DNA of 64,000 nucleotides from Streptomyces sp. NBC_01571 (GTDB lineage Bacteria; Actinomycetota; Actinomycetes; Streptomycetales; Streptomycetaceae). A model generated the notes under the pieces. It was not told where the DNA came from. It saw nothing but the letters and a program-made list of their open reading frames with translations, and made no database searches. Made by a program: the position numbers and the translations under genes. Positions 44,790-55,554 of this stretch are shown in pieces; the first letter of the stretch is position 1; each line of letters starts with the position of its first letter. The stretch lies in contig NZ_JAPEPZ010000001.1 of the NCBI RefSeq assembly GCF_026339875.1, positions 4,216,001 to 4,280,000 of the forward strand. The letters run 5' to 3'.

Positions 44790-46192
44790 AACACCTTGCC
44801 CGGGTTGAGGATCCCGAGCGGGTCGAACGCGGCCTTGACGGCGCGCTGCATCTCCACCCCGACCGGCCCGATCTCGCGCGCCAGCCACTCCTTCTTCAGG
44901 ACGCCGACCCCGTGTTCGCCGGTGATCGTGCCGCCGAGTTCCAGACCGAGGGCCATGATCTCGTCGAAGGACTCACGGGCGCGCCGGGACTCGTCGGGGT
45001 CGGTGGCGTCGAAGCAGACGGTGGGGTGGGTGTTGCCGTCGCCGGCGTGCGCGCAGACGCCGATGGTCAGGGAGTACTTCTCCGCGACGCGCTCGATGCC
45101 GTCGAGCATGTCGCCGAGCCGGGAGCGCGGCACGCACACGTCGTCGATCATCGTGGTGCCCTTGACCGCTTCGAGCGCGGTGAGCGACAGACGCCGTGCC
45201 TGGAGGAGGAGTTCGGATTCCGCCGCGTCCTCCGCCGGTACCACCTGGGTGGCGCCCGCGGCCTCGCACAGCGCGCCCACTGCGGCGAGGTCGGCCGCCG
45301 GGTCGTGGGTGTCGAAGGCGGCGAGCAGGAGGGCCTCGGTGGTCTCCGGCAGGCCCATGTGGGCCAGGGCGTTCACCGCCTTCACCGTCGTACGGTCCAT
45401 CAGTTCGAGGAGGGAGGGCACATGGCCGCCCTCCATGATCCGGCAGACGGCGTCGCAGGCGGCCCGTGCCGACCCGAACTCGGCGGCCAGCACCAGTTGC
45501 CGGGGCGGCTGCGGCTTCAGGGCCAGCACCGCCCGTACGACGATGCCGAGCGAACCCTCCGATCCGACGAGGAGCCGGGTGAGGTCGTAGCCGGCGACCC
45601 CCTTCGCGGTGCGGCGGCCGGTGCTCATCAGCCGTCCGTCGGCGAGCACGACGTCCAGGCCGAGGACGTACTCGGCGGTCACCCCGTACTTCACACAGCA
45701 CAGACCGCCGGAGGCGGTGCCGATGTTGCCGCCGATCGTGCACATCTCCCAGCTGGAGGGGTCCGGCGGGTAGTACAGACCGTGTTCGTTGACCGCGCGC
45801 GAGAGCGTGGCGTTGACGACGCCGGGCTCGACGACGGCGATCCGGTCGACGGGACTGATCTCGAGGATCCGGTCCATCTTCACCAGGGAGAGCACGATGC
45901 ACCCGTCCGAGGCGTTCGCGGCACCGGACAGGCCGGTGCGGGCGCCCTGCGGGACGACCGGAACCCGCAGCGCGGTCGCGGTGCGCATGACGTGCTGGAC
46001 CTGTTCGACGGTGCGCGGCAGGACGACGACGGCGGGTGTGCCGGCCTCGCAGAAGCTCGCCATGTCGTTGGCGTACGAGACCGTGACGTCCGGGTCGCTG
46101 AGGACCGCCTCGCTCGGCAGGCCCGCCAGGAGACGGTCGACGAGGGTGCCGGTGACGTCGTCGCGCGGGGCTTCGATACGGCTCATGATCAC
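44786..46192 (-). CDS. FAD-binding oxidase, GlcD/D-lactate dehydrogenase type
   Basis: 468 residues. The FAD_binding_4 domain (VVVLPRTVEQVQHVMRTATA, PQGARTGLSGAA, SWEMCTIGGNIGTASGG, YGVTAEYVLGL) is followed by the FAD-oxidase C-terminal domain with HAGDGNTHPT and TGEHGVGVLKK. Likely oxidises a 2-hydroxy acid (glycolate or D-lactate). The last codon and TAG stop fall inside the palindromic element. Divergent from the TPR gene. Confidence 0.93.
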   Translation of the reverse strand: MIMSRIEAPRDDVTGTLVDRLLAGLPSEAVLSDPDVTVSYANDMASFCEAGTPAVVVLPRTVEQVQHVMRTATALRVPVVPQGARTGLSGAANASDGCIVLSLVKMDRILEISPVDRIAVVEPGVVNATLSRAVNEHGLYYPPDPSSWEMCTIGGNIGTASGGLCCVKYGVTAEYVLGLDVVLADGRLMSTGRRTAKGVAGYDLTRLLVGSEGSLGIVVRAVLALKPQPPRQLVLAAEFGSARAACDAVCRIMEGGHVPSLLELMDRTTVKAVNALAHMGLPETTEALLLAAFDTHDPAADLAAVGALCEAAGATQVVPAEDAAESELLLQARRLSLTALEAVKGTTMIDDVCVPRSRLGDMLDGIERVAEKYSLTIGVCAHAGDGNTHPTVCFDATDPDESRRARESFDEIMALGLELGGTITGEHGVGVLKKEWLAREIGPVGVEMQRAVKAAFDPLGILNPGKVF

Positions 46193-46284
46193 AGCGTCGC
46201 ACTCGGGGCCATCGGTGTGAACCCCGTCTGCCGCACCCTTCGTGTGTCGGGATGTGGTCGTCGTACTGACGCATGGTGAGCGGC

Positions 46285-47967
46285 ATGGAGATCGAACAGC
46301 GAGAGCGGGACCTCACCGGGCGGGGATCCCGAAAAGCGTCCGGGCGGCGCCGCTCCCGCGCCGCCCGGCGCGCGCTGATCGGCGTGGTCGCGGGGTGTGC
46401 CGTTTTCGGCGGGGTGATGGTGCTGCTGCCCACCGGCGGGTTCACTCCGACGCCGCCCGCCCCGGGGCCGGTGGCCGGGGCGATGACGGCGGTGACGGCC
46501 GGGATGCCCGTGTCGCTGCGCGATCTGACGGCGCTCGTCCGTGACCGCGAGGCGTATCTGCGCACCCGTCCGCGGGACGCGGCGTCGTGGGCGGTGCTCG
46601 GGACGGCGTACGTGGAGCAGGGGCGGCGCACCGCGACGCCCGGCTACTTCCCGAAGGCCGAGCGGGCGCTGCGTACGTCGCTGACGGCCGGGCCGACGGG
46701 GAACCTGGCCGCGCTGCAGGGCCTGGCCGCGCTCGCCAACGCCCGCGGCGACTTCCGCAAGGGCCGCACGTGGGGGGAGTCGGCGCTGAAGCTGGCGCCC
46801 AAGCAGTGGACGACGTATCCGCTGCTGATCGACTCCTTCCGGGGCCTCGGCGACTACAAGGCGAGCCGCAAGGCGCTGGAGAAGCTGCAGGCGCTGCACT
46901 CCGGGCCGCCGGTGATGGCCCGCGCCGCCCAGGTGTACTGGGACCGGGGCTGGCGCGAGGACGCGGTGGCGGCGCTCTCGGACGCGGCGGCGGGCGCCCG
47001 GACACCGGCCGAGCGGGCGGTCTGGCTGGCGGAGGCCGGCCGGCTGGCGTGGGAGCGCGGTGACCGGGCGGAGTCGCTGCGCTCCTACGAGGGCGCGCTG
47101 CGCATCGACCGCGACGAGCCGGCCGCGCTCGCCGGGCGGGGGCGCGCGCTGGCCTCGCTCGGGCGGGTGCCGGAGGCGCTCCGCGCGTATCAGGCGGCGT
47201 TCGCCGGGCGGCCCGCGCCGGGGTACGCGCTGGAACTGGGCGAGCTGTACCAGGCGCAGGGCCTCGACCCGGCGGCGCGGGCGCAGTACGGCCTGGTGCG
47301 GGCGCGGGTGCGGACGGAGACCGCGGGCGGTGTCGACGACACGCTGGTCCTCGGGCTGTTGGAGGCGGACCATGGGGATGCGGCGGAGGCGGTGCGGCGG
47401 TTGCGCGCGGAGTGGAAACGGCAGCCGGGTATCGGCGTCGCGGACGCGCTGGGGTGGGCCCTGCACCGGGCCGGGAAGAACAAGGAGGCCCTGACGTTCG
47501 CGGCGCGGGCGACGGACAAGGAGCACGGCGGCGGGGTGCGCAGTGCGCTGTACGTCTATCACCGGGGGCAGATCGAACGCGGCCTGGAGTTGACCGGGGC
47601 CGCCCGCCGGCACCTCGCGGAGTCCCTCCAGATCAATCCGTACTTCTCGCCCCTTCTCGCTCCCCTGGCCCGGCGGACGCTGGACAGGCTGGGCGAGCCG
47701 TCCACGTCGTCCACGGCGCTCCCGGGCGAGCTGGAGGAGGACCCGGCGTTCCCGGAACCAGAGGTCCCGGAGCCCGTCCGCACCGCACCGGCCGCTTCCG
47801 CGCCGGACGTGTCCGCCCCGTCCTCCCCGTCCGTCCCGGCCCCGGCCGGGTCGTACGAGGCACCGGCACCGGCGGCCTCGGCGTCCCCGACGTTCCCGGC
47901 CGGCCCGGCGACGGGCGGGCAGCGGCCGGAACCCCCGACCGCGCCCCGCCGTACCGCCCCGCGCTGA
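46285..47967 (+). CDS. TPR protein with membrane anchor
   Basis: About 560 residues. A basic cytoplasmic start (RKASGRRRSRAARRALIG) and one membrane helix (GVVAGCAVFGGVMVLLP) precede a long helical region with TPR-type repeats (SWAVLGTAYVEQGR, AALAGRGRALASLGRVPEALRAYQ, ELGELYQAQGLDPAARAQY). The last 80 residues are Pro/Ala/Ser-rich. TPR proteins usually form scaffolds. An ATG 12 bases upstream (46273) is also possible. Partner unknown. Convergent with hppD. Confidence 0.9.
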   Translation: MEIEQRERDLTGRGSRKASGRRRSRAARRALIGVVAGCAVFGGVMVLLPTGGFTPTPPAPGPVAGAMTAVTAGMPVSLRDLTALVRDREAYLRTRPRDAASWAVLGTAYVEQGRRTATPGYFPKAERALRTSLTAGPTGNLAALQGLAALANARGDFRKGRTWGESALKLAPKQWTTYPLLIDSFRGLGDYKASRKALEKLQALHSGPPVMARAAQVYWDRGWREDAVAALSDAAAGARTPAERAVWLAEAGRLAWERGDRAESLRSYEGALRIDRDEPAALAGRGRALASLGRVPEALRAYQAAFAGRPAPGYALELGELYQAQGLDPAARAQYGLVRARVRTETAGGVDDTLVLGLLEADHGDAAEAVRRLRAEWKRQPGIGVADALGWALHRAGKNKEALTFAARATDKEHGGGVRSALYVYHRGQIERGLELTGAARRHLAESLQINPYFSPLLAPLARRTLDRLGEPSTSSTALPGELEEDPAFPEPEVPEPVRTAPAASAPDVSAPSSPSVPAPAGSYEAPAPAASASPTFPAGPATGGQRPEPPTAPRRTAPR

Positions 47968-47997
47968 CCGGGCGGGCGGTACGGCGGGCGGGCGGCG

Positions 47998-49215
<1,218 letters not shown>

Positions 49216-49274
49216 TCAGCTCTCCGCCCCGAATGCCGGGCGGTCTGTACAGGATGACCACTCCGGAGGCGCGC

Positions 49275-49745
49275 ATGGCGATCGATCACCTGGATGGCCG
49301 GCTCATCGTGCTGCTGGCGCGGGAGCCGCGGATCGGCGTCCTGGAGATGTCCCGGCGGCTGGGGGTCGCGCGGGGCACGGTGCAGGCCCGGCTGGACCGT
49401 CTTCAGTCGAATGGAGTCATCCGGGGATTCGGCCCGCAGGTGGATCCGGCCGCGCTCGGATACCCCGTGACGGCCTTCGCGACGCTGGAGATCCGGCAGG
49501 GGCAAGGCCCGGACGTACGGGCTCACTTGGCGACCGTCCCGGAGGTGCTGGAGCTGCACACGACCACCGGCAGCGGGGACATGCTGTGCCGGCTGGTGGC
49601 CCGCTCGAACGCCGATCTCCAGCGGGTGATCGACCGGGTCGTCGGCTTTGATGGCATCGTCCGGGCCTCCACGGCGATCGTCATGGAGAACGCCGTACCG
49701 CTGCGGATCATCCCGCTGGTGGAGCAGGCGGCGGCCGAGCACTGA
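49275..49745 (+). CDS. Lrp/AsnC-family regulator
   Basis: 156 residues. A winged helix-turn-helix (LDGRLIVLLAREPRIGVLEMSRRLGVARGTVQARLDRL) is followed by the RAM ligand domain (TAFATLEIRQ, TGSGDMLCRLVARSNADLQ). The ATG at 49275 follows GGAGG. The gap to hppD contains GCAAT-containing direct repeats that might be binding sites. It also leads directly into an osmolyte transporter operon, 21 bases ahead. Confidence 0.9.
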   Translation: MAIDHLDGRLIVLLAREPRIGVLEMSRRLGVARGTVQARLDRLQSNGVIRGFGPQVDPAALGYPVTAFATLEIRQGQGPDVRAHLATVPEVLELHTTTGSGDMLCRLVARSNADLQRVIDRVVGFDGIVRASTAIVMENAVPLRIIPLVEQAAAEH

Positions 49746-49766
49746 CCGACGACAGGGTGAGGCGGC

Positions 49767-50414
49767 GTGAACTTCTGGGAGTACCTGAGCAGCCGCCATC
49801 AGCAGTTGCTCATGGACGCGTACCAGCACGCCAGCGTGGTCTTCCAGTGCATGGTCGTCGCGACCCTCATCGGCGTGGTGCTCGGTGTGGTCACCTACCG
49901 CAGCGACTGGGCGGGCGGCCTCGCCACGGTCACCACCTCCTCGATCCTGACGATCCCGTCGCTCGCCATGATCGGTCTGCTGATCCCGGTCGTGGGTCTG
50001 GGCGTCCCGCCCACCGTGATCGCGCTGACGCTGTACGGACTGCTGCCGGTCGTGCGCAACTCGATCGTGGGCCTGCGCGGGGTCGACCCCGCGCTGGTGG
50101 ACGCCGCGAAGGGCATCGGGATGTCCCGGGTGGCCCGGCTGCTGAAGGTCGAACTGCCGCTCGCCTGGCCGCCGATCCTCACCGGCATCCGGGTCTCCAC
50201 GCAGATGCTGATGGGCATCGCGGCGATCGCGGCCTACGCCTCCGGGCCCGGCCTCGGCAACGAGATCTTCCGTGGCATCGGATCCCTGGGCAGCAAGAAC
50301 GCGCTCAACCAGGTACTCGCGGGCACGGTCGGGATCATCATCCTGGCGCTGCTGTTCGACGCCGCGTACGTGCTCGTCGGGCGGCTGACCATCCCGAGGG
50401 GGATCCGTGGCTGA
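49767..50414 (+). CDS. Glycine betaine/choline ABC permease (OpuBB-like)
   Basis: 215 residues, five to six membrane helices. The EAA-type loop VDAAKGIGMSRVARLLKVELPLAWP marks an ABC importer permease; TVIALTLYGLLPVVRNSIVGLRGV is typical of the OpuB/ProW group. GTG start, 21 bases after the Lrp stop. It overlaps the ATPase start by eight bases, so the four genes form an operon. Confidence 0.92.
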   Translation: MNFWEYLSSRHQQLLMDAYQHASVVFQCMVVATLIGVVLGVVTYRSDWAGGLATVTTSSILTIPSLAMIGLLIPVVGLGVPPTVIALTLYGLLPVVRNSIVGLRGVDPALVDAAKGIGMSRVARLLKVELPLAWPPILTGIRVSTQMLMGIAAIAAYASGPGLGNEIFRGIGSLGSKNALNQVLAGTVGIIILALLFDAAYVLVGRLTIPRGIRG

Positions 50415-51690
50415 GACGACCGAGGCCGGGCGGGACAGGCACGCCGCCGCCGTCGCGCACACGTCCACGACCGGCGCCACCATCGAGCTGGAGCACCTCA
50501 CCAAGCGCTATCCGGGCAGCCGTGACCCCGCCGTGGACAGCGTCAACATGGAGATCAAGGCAGGCGAACTCGTCGTCTTCGTCGGCCCGTCCGGGTGCGG
50601 CAAGTCCACCACCCTCAAGATGATCAACCGGCTGATCGAACCGACCGGCGGCCGTATCCGCATCGGCGGCGAGGACGTCACCGACATGGACCCGGTGAAG
50701 CTGCGCCGCAGGATCGGGTACGCGATCCAGTCGTCCGGGCTCTTCCCGCACATGACCGTCGCCCAGAACATCGCCCTCGTACCGAAGATGGTCGGCTGGC
50801 CGAAGCCGCGGATCAGGGCGCGGGTCGAGGAGATGCTGGACCTGGTCGGCCTCGACCCCGGCGAGTTCCAGGGCCGCTATCCGCGTCAGCTCTCCGGCGG
50901 CCAGCAGCAGCGGGTGGGCGTGGCCCGGGCACTGGCCGCCGACCCGCCCGTCCTGCTCATGGACGAACCCTTCGGCGCCGTGGACCCCATCACCCGCGAC
51001 CATCTCCAGGACGAGCTGATCCGGCTCCAGCGCGAGCTGCACAAGACGATCGTCTTCGTCACGCACGACTTCGACGAGGCGATCAAGCTGGGTGACCGGA
51101 TCGCCGTCCTGCGCGAGCGCTCGCACATCGCGCAGTTCGACACCCCGGAGGCGATCCTCACCAACCCCGCCGACGACTTCGTGTCGGGGTTCGTGGGCGC
51201 GGGCGCGGCGCTGAAGCGGCTCAACCTCACCCGGGTGCGGGACGTGGAGATCACCGACTATCCGACGGTCACCGTCAACGACCGGCTCCAGGAGATCTTC
51301 AACAAGCTCCGGAGCAGCGGGACGAACGAGATCCTGCTGCTCGACAAGCGGCGCCGCCCCTACAAGTGGCTGCGGCGCGGCGACCTGATGCGGGCCAAGG
51401 GCTCGCTGGCGCGGGCGGGCACGCTGGTGCACGACACGGTGACCCGGGACGCCACGCTGCGGGACGCGCTGGAGGCCGTGCTCACCGACAACACCGGCCG
51501 GGTCGCGGTGACCGGGCGGCGCGGCGAGTACATCGGTGTCGTCGACATGGAGACGCTGATGAACTCCGTGCACGAGCTGCTGGAGGAGGACCGGCTCGAG
51601 GCGATGGAGCACCAGCACGAACTGGAGGACGCGCGCGCCCAGCAGACCCACTTCGAGCAGGAGGGCCCGGGCGGGGAGGCGAAGGCATGA
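50407..51690 (+). CDS. Glycine betaine/choline ABC ATPase with CBS domains
   Basis: 427 residues. ABC core: Walker A GPSGCGKST, ARKLRRRIGYAIQSSGLFPH-type Q-loop, signature LSGGQQQR, Walker B LLMDEPFGA, FVTHDFDEA. The C-terminal 150 residues hold two CBS motifs that in OpuA/OpuC respond to ionic strength. A role in osmolyte uptake follows from family and operon. The stop overlaps the next permease start (ATGA). Confidence 0.94.
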   Translation: MAETTEAGRDRHAAAVAHTSTTGATIELEHLTKRYPGSRDPAVDSVNMEIKAGELVVFVGPSGCGKSTTLKMINRLIEPTGGRIRIGGEDVTDMDPVKLRRRIGYAIQSSGLFPHMTVAQNIALVPKMVGWPKPRIRARVEEMLDLVGLDPGEFQGRYPRQLSGGQQQRVGVARALAADPPVLLMDEPFGAVDPITRDHLQDELIRLQRELHKTIVFVTHDFDEAIKLGDRIAVLRERSHIAQFDTPEAILTNPADDFVSGFVGAGAALKRLNLTRVRDVEITDYPTVTVNDRLQEIFNKLRSSGTNEILLLDKRRRPYKWLRRGDLMRAKGSLARAGTLVHDTVTRDATLRDALEAVLTDNTGRVAVTGRRGEYIGVVDMETLMNSVHELLEEDRLEAMEHQHELEDARAQQTHFEQEGPGGEAKA

Positions 51691-52583
51691 GGACTCCCCC
51701 GCCCGGGCGCCGGCCCGAGGGCGAGCACGAGGTCAAGGGGCTCGCGTTCCGGGACGACGGCGCGTTCCCCGACGACGAGGGCCTCCCCGAGGACGCCGGC
51801 CTGCCCGACGAGCGGGAGGCCGTGCCGCCGCCCGCCGCGCCGCGGCGCCGGATCAGCCGGCAGAAGCTGATCGTCCTGCCGGCGGTGCTGGCGGCCGTGC
51901 TGCTGGCCACCTGGCTGTGGTTCCAGCAGGCCACCCTCGACCCCATCTCCAGGAACGCGCTGTCGAACGGGCAGGTGTCGAAGGCCCTGTGGCAGCAGAT
52001 CGAACTGACCGTGATCTCGACGTTCTTCGTGCTGATCATCGCCATCCCGCTGGGTGTGCTGCTCACCCGCCGGATGTTCCGCAGGGCGACGCCGGTCGCG
52101 ATGGCCTTCGCCAACATGGGACAGGCCACCCCGGCGATCGGTCTGCTGGCGCTGCTGGTCATCTGGCTCGGCACCGGCCAGAAGGCGGCCCTGATCGGCA
52201 TCACCGTCTACGCCATCCTGCCGGTCCTCTCCAACACGATCGCGGGTCTGAAGGCCAACGACCCGACGCTCCTGGAGGCGGCGCGCGGTATCGGCATGTC
52301 CCCGATGGGTGTCCTGTCCCGGATCGAACTCCCGCTGGCCGTCCCGCTGATCCTGGCCGGTGTCCGTACGGCCCTGGTCCTGAACGTGGGCACGGCCACG
52401 CTGGCCACCTTCGGCGGGGGCGGCGGCCTCGGCGTCCTGATCACCACCGGGATCACCAACCAGCGGATGCCGGTCCTGGTGCTCGGTTCGGTCCTCACCG
52501 TGACGCTCGCGCTGCTCGTGGACTGGCTGGCCTCGCTGGCCGAACTGCTGCTGCGGCCGCGGGGTCTGGAGGCGGACTCATGA
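51687..52583 (+). CDS. Glycine betaine/choline ABC permease (second)
   Basis: 298 residues. The first 60 are an acidic and proline-rich cytoplasmic stretch (FRDDGAFPDDEGLPEDAG) unusual for this family. Six membrane helices follow, with the EAA loop LEAARGIGMSPMGVLSRIELPLAVP. Pairs with the first permease. Its start overlaps the ATPase stop by four bases, and its stop overlaps the binding-protein start. Confidence 0.92.
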   Translation: MRTPPPGRRPEGEHEVKGLAFRDDGAFPDDEGLPEDAGLPDEREAVPPPAAPRRRISRQKLIVLPAVLAAVLLATWLWFQQATLDPISRNALSNGQVSKALWQQIELTVISTFFVLIIAIPLGVLLTRRMFRRATPVAMAFANMGQATPAIGLLALLVIWLGTGQKAALIGITVYAILPVLSNTIAGLKANDPTLLEAARGIGMSPMGVLSRIELPLAVPLILAGVRTALVLNVGTATLATFGGGGGLGVLITTGITNQRMPVLVLGSVLTVTLALLVDWLASLAELLLRPRGLEADS

Positions 52584-53548
52584 GGCGGACGGGGCCGTGC
52601 GCGGCACTGGCCGGTGCGCTGGTCCTTCTCTCCGGCTGCGGTCTGACCAGCGGCTCCCCCATGGTCGACGACGTCGTCCCCGGCTCCGTCGGGCAGGGGC
52701 TGCCGCTCAAGGGGGCCCATCTGACGGTGACGTCGAAGGAGTTCACCGAGCAGCTGATCCTCGGCGCGATCATGGGTATCGCCTTCCAGGCGGCCGGCGC
52801 GGACGTCCTCGACCGGACCGGGATCCAGGGGTCGATCGGCGCCCGGGAGGCCGTCAAGAGCGGTGACGCGGACGGCATGTACGAGTACACGGGCACCGCC
52901 TGGATCACGTACCTCGGCAACAGCAAGCCCATCCCCGACCCGCAGAAGCAGTGGCAGGCGGTGCACGACGCCGACCTGAGGAACGGGATCACCTGGCTGC
53001 CGCCGTCCGCGCTCAACAACACCTACGCGCTGGCCATGAACCAGGCCAACTTCAAGAAGTACGGCACGAAGACGCTCTCCGACGTGGCCGCGCTGTCCAG
53101 GAAGGACCCCGGCGCGGTCACGCTCTGCGTGGAGAGCGAGTTCGCCAACCGGGCCGACGGACTGCCGGGCATGGAGAAGGCGTACGGGATGAGCGTGCCC
53201 GCGAAGAACATCACACAGATGGACACCGGGATCATCTACACCCAGGTGGCGAAGGGGAGTTGCACGTACGGGGAGGTGTTCACCACGGACGGGCGCATCA
53301 GGTCGATGCACCTGGTCGTGATGGCGGACGACAAGAAGTTCTTCCCCAACTACAACGCGGCACCCGCGATCAACTCCAAGGCGCTGAAGAGATATCCGGC
53401 GATCGCCCGGGTCCTCGACCCGGTGACGAGGAAGCTGAACAACACGGTGGCGCAGGAGTTGAACGCCAAGGTGGACGTGCAGGGGCAGGATCCGCACGAG
53501 GTGGCACTGGACTGGATGACCGCGGAGGGGTTCGTGAAGCAGGGCTGA
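52580..53548 (+). CDS. Glycine betaine-type binding lipoprotein
   Basis: 322 residues. The lipobox LLSGC puts the lipidated cysteine at C20. An OpuAC-like fold follows: TVTSKEFTEQLILGAIMG, EYTGTAWITYL, DLRNGITWLPPSALNNTYALAMN and CVESEFANRADGLPGM. It would capture quaternary amines outside the membrane for the two permeases. Last gene of the operon; an intergenic regulatory region follows. Confidence 0.92.
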   Translation: MRRTGPCAALAGALVLLSGCGLTSGSPMVDDVVPGSVGQGLPLKGAHLTVTSKEFTEQLILGAIMGIAFQAAGADVLDRTGIQGSIGAREAVKSGDADGMYEYTGTAWITYLGNSKPIPDPQKQWQAVHDADLRNGITWLPPSALNNTYALAMNQANFKKYGTKTLSDVAALSRKDPGAVTLCVESEFANRADGLPGMEKAYGMSVPAKNITQMDTGIIYTQVAKGSCTYGEVFTTDGRIRSMHLVVMADDKKFFPNYNAAPAINSKALKRYPAIARVLDPVTRKLNNTVAQELNAKVDVQGQDPHEVALDWMTAEGFVKQG

Positions 53549-53597
53549 CGCCCTGGCGCCGCGCCTCAGTGTCCGGCGGCCGACATCCAAAGAACCA

Positions 53598-53641
53598 GTT
53601 GCAAAGAAACCCTTGCAAGTACTTCTTTGCAACGCTACCTT
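53598..53641 (+). promoter_or_regulatory. Promoter and operator of the ArsR-like gene
   Basis: Perfect 11-bp arms (GTTGCAAAGAA at 53598-53608, complement at 53623-53633) surround another TTGCAA. TTGCAA (53613-53618) and TACCTT (53636-53641) form a -35/-10 pair with 17 bases between. The transcript would start at about the ATG at 53649, so a leaderless mRNA is likely. Autoregulation is inferred. Confidence 0.65.
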
Positions 53642-53648
53642 TGCATGC

Positions 53649-54323
53649 ATGCAGGAGCACGGAGAACCGACCGAGCCGACCGAACCGAGCGCACCCGCTG
53701 CACCGGCCGGACCCGCCGCAGCCGAACCGTCCGTATCCGACCCGACCGCACCTGGACTGAGCGCCCGCACCCTCGACGCCCGCTCGCTGCGCGGCATCGC
53801 GCACCCGCTGCGGATGCAGCTGCTGAACGCGCTGCGGCGCGGCGGCCCGGCCACCGCGTCCCGACTGGCCGCGAAGCTGGGCGAGTCCAGCGGGGCCACC
53901 AGCTACCACCTGCGTCAGCTGGCCGCGCACGGCTTCGTCGAGGACGCGCCGGGGCACGGCAAGGGGCGGGAGCGCTGGTGGCAGGCGGTCGATCAGGCGC
54001 TGGTCTTCGACAACGACCGTTTCGACGGCTCGGACCCGGAGATACGGGGAGCCGCCGACCTCTTCCTGCACGAGGTCGCGACCACCCACAACCGCGAGCT
54101 GTCCACCTGGATCGCGAACCGGGACGACTGGCTGCCGGCCTGGTCGCGCGCCAGCGACATGAGCGACTGGACCCTGCGGCTCACGCCCGAGCGCTCCGCG
54201 GAGCTGGTCGCCAGGATGCACGAACTCCTGGACAGCTACCGCGCGGGGGCCGCGGCCGAGGACGACCCCGAGGCCGCCGAGGTCCGCGTCCACAGCCACG
54301 TCTTCCCCGTCCAGAAGGGCTGA
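53649..54323 (+). CDS. ArsR-like winged helix regulator
   Basis: 224 residues. A Pro/Ala/Glu-rich tail (about 1-40) precedes the winged helix (RGIAHPLRMQLLNALRRGGPATASRLAAKLGESSGATSYHLRQLAAHGFV). The C-terminal 110 residues are helical and acidic, with no cysteine pair for metal sensing. The ATG at 53649 is preferred because earlier starts would fall in its own operator. A 62-residue gene follows, likely in the same transcript. Confidence 0.85.
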   Translation: MQEHGEPTEPTEPSAPAAPAGPAAAEPSVSDPTAPGLSARTLDARSLRGIAHPLRMQLLNALRRGGPATASRLAAKLGESSGATSYHLRQLAAHGFVEDAPGHGKGRERWWQAVDQALVFDNDRFDGSDPEIRGAADLFLHEVATTHNRELSTWIANRDDWLPAWSRASDMSDWTLRLTPERSAELVARMHELLDSYRAGAAAEDDPEAAEVRVHSHVFPVQKG

Positions 54324-54412
54324 GCCCGCCCCGCCCTCTCCACCTCCACAAGGACAGAGCCTTCTCCACCGACTCCCCTCACCAGGCACCGACAGGACCG
54401 AGAGGTACTCCG

Positions 54413-54601
54413 ATGATCGACGCCCAGACGCACCTCGCCCTGCACCACGCCCGCACCGCCGAGCTCCGCGCCGAGGCCGACGCCCACCGGCTCGCCGTCG
54501 CCGCCCGCGTACCGGGCGAACTGCGCACCCGCCTCGGCTGGACCCTGGTGGAGATGGGCCTGCGCCTCGCCTCCGCGCCCAGGCCGGCCGTCGCTTCCTA
54601 G
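54413..54601 (+). CDS. Small protein downstream of the ArsR-like regulator
   Basis: 62 residues, MIDAQTHLALHHARTAELR... helical and rich in Ala, Arg, Leu and Glu. It has GAGAGG ahead of its ATG and lies 89 bases after the regulator. The basic-amphipathic pattern resembles small proteins next to ArsR-type regulators in Streptomyces. Function unknown. Confidence 0.65.
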   Translation: MIDAQTHLALHHARTAELRAEADAHRLAVAARVPGELRTRLGWTLVEMGLRLASAPRPAVAS

Positions 54602-54697
54602 GCCACGTGCCCCTGCGCGCCTGACAGCAGGGGCCGGCGCCACGGTGTGTCCGCGAAGTCGCGTCGTCCGCCCGGAGGCGGGCGCGACTGTGCGGCA

Positions 54698-55486
54698 CTA
54701 GCAGCCCGGAACCGAGCCCTTCCCCTTCTCCAGGGACACCAGCGCGTCGACCGCCCCCTTGAGCGTGGTCACCGCCACCAGCCGCAGCCCCTTCGGGAGC
54801 TCGGCCTTGGCGTCCGAGCACTCCGCCTTCGGAACCAGGAAGACCGTCGCGCCGTCCCGCCGCGCGGCCTGGGTCTTCAGCGCCACGCCACCGACCGCGC
54901 CGACCTTGCCGTCCGCGTCGATCGTCCCCGTACCCGCGACGGTGCGACCGCCCGTGAGGTCGCCGCCGCTGCCGTCGCCGTCCAGCTTGTCGATGATGCC
55001 CAGCGTGAAGAGCAGTCCGGCGCTGGGGCCGCCGACGTCGGCCAGCTTGAGCGTGACCTTCACGTCGTTCTTCTCGTGCAGATAGGACAGCGCGGCCTCG
55101 GTGGCCGTGTCCTGCGACTGCTTCATCTCGTCGGCGTTGTGCTGCTCGATCTCCTTGACGCTGTTCCCGCTCGGGTAGACCGAGTCACGGGGCATCACCG
55201 CCCGGTCCTCGGCGAACCAGCCGCTGATCACGTCACCGAGCGAGACGTGCGCGTCCGGCCCGGTCGCCTCGATCGTCGTCATCCGCAGCTCTCCGCGGGT
55301 CCGGCGGACGGGCGACCCGCTGATCGTGATCACCGGGGCGCCCTTGTTCTCGCCGAGGACGTTCGCCGTCAGTCCCGGCTGCGCGAGGGAGAAGGGCAGC
55401 GGCGCGAACACCGCCGTGGCGAGCAGGGCCACGACGGGAACGGCGCAGACGGCGACGGCCTTGGGACGTGTGAGGCGAGAGAGCAC
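54698..55486 (-). CDS. Secreted Lon-like (S16) serine protease
   Basis: 262 residues. An N-terminal membrane or signal helix (AVAVCAVPVVALLATAVFA) precedes a PDZ-like stretch and then the Lon-type proteolytic domain: catalytic Ser155 in VGGPSAGLLF, Lys204 in VGGVALKTQAA. No AAA ATPase, so it would act outside the membrane without ATP. These PDZ-Lon proteins (YlbL group) are common in actinobacteria and Firmicutes. Confidence 0.92.
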   Translation of the reverse strand: MLSRLTRPKAVAVCAVPVVALLATAVFAPLPFSLAQPGLTANVLGENKGAPVITISGSPVRRTRGELRMTTIEATGPDAHVSLGDVISGWFAEDRAVMPRDSVYPSGNSVKEIEQHNADEMKQSQDTATEAALSYLHEKNDVKVTLKLADVGGPSAGLLFTLGIIDKLDGDGSGGDLTGGRTVAGTGTIDADGKVGAVGGVALKTQAARRDGATVFLVPKAECSDAKAELPKGLRLVAVTTLKGAVDALVSLEKGKGSVPGC

Positions 55487-55554
55487 GGGATCAATCTAAC
55501 GTCCGTGCCCTCCCGGATCTTCAGGGCGTCGTCCGCCGGGCCGCCGGACCGGCC

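Noticed and set aside
44515..44808. Possible small gene after ssgG
   Set aside because: Most of it lies in the 44621-44789 palindromic element, which shows no coding signal apart from GC-driven openness.
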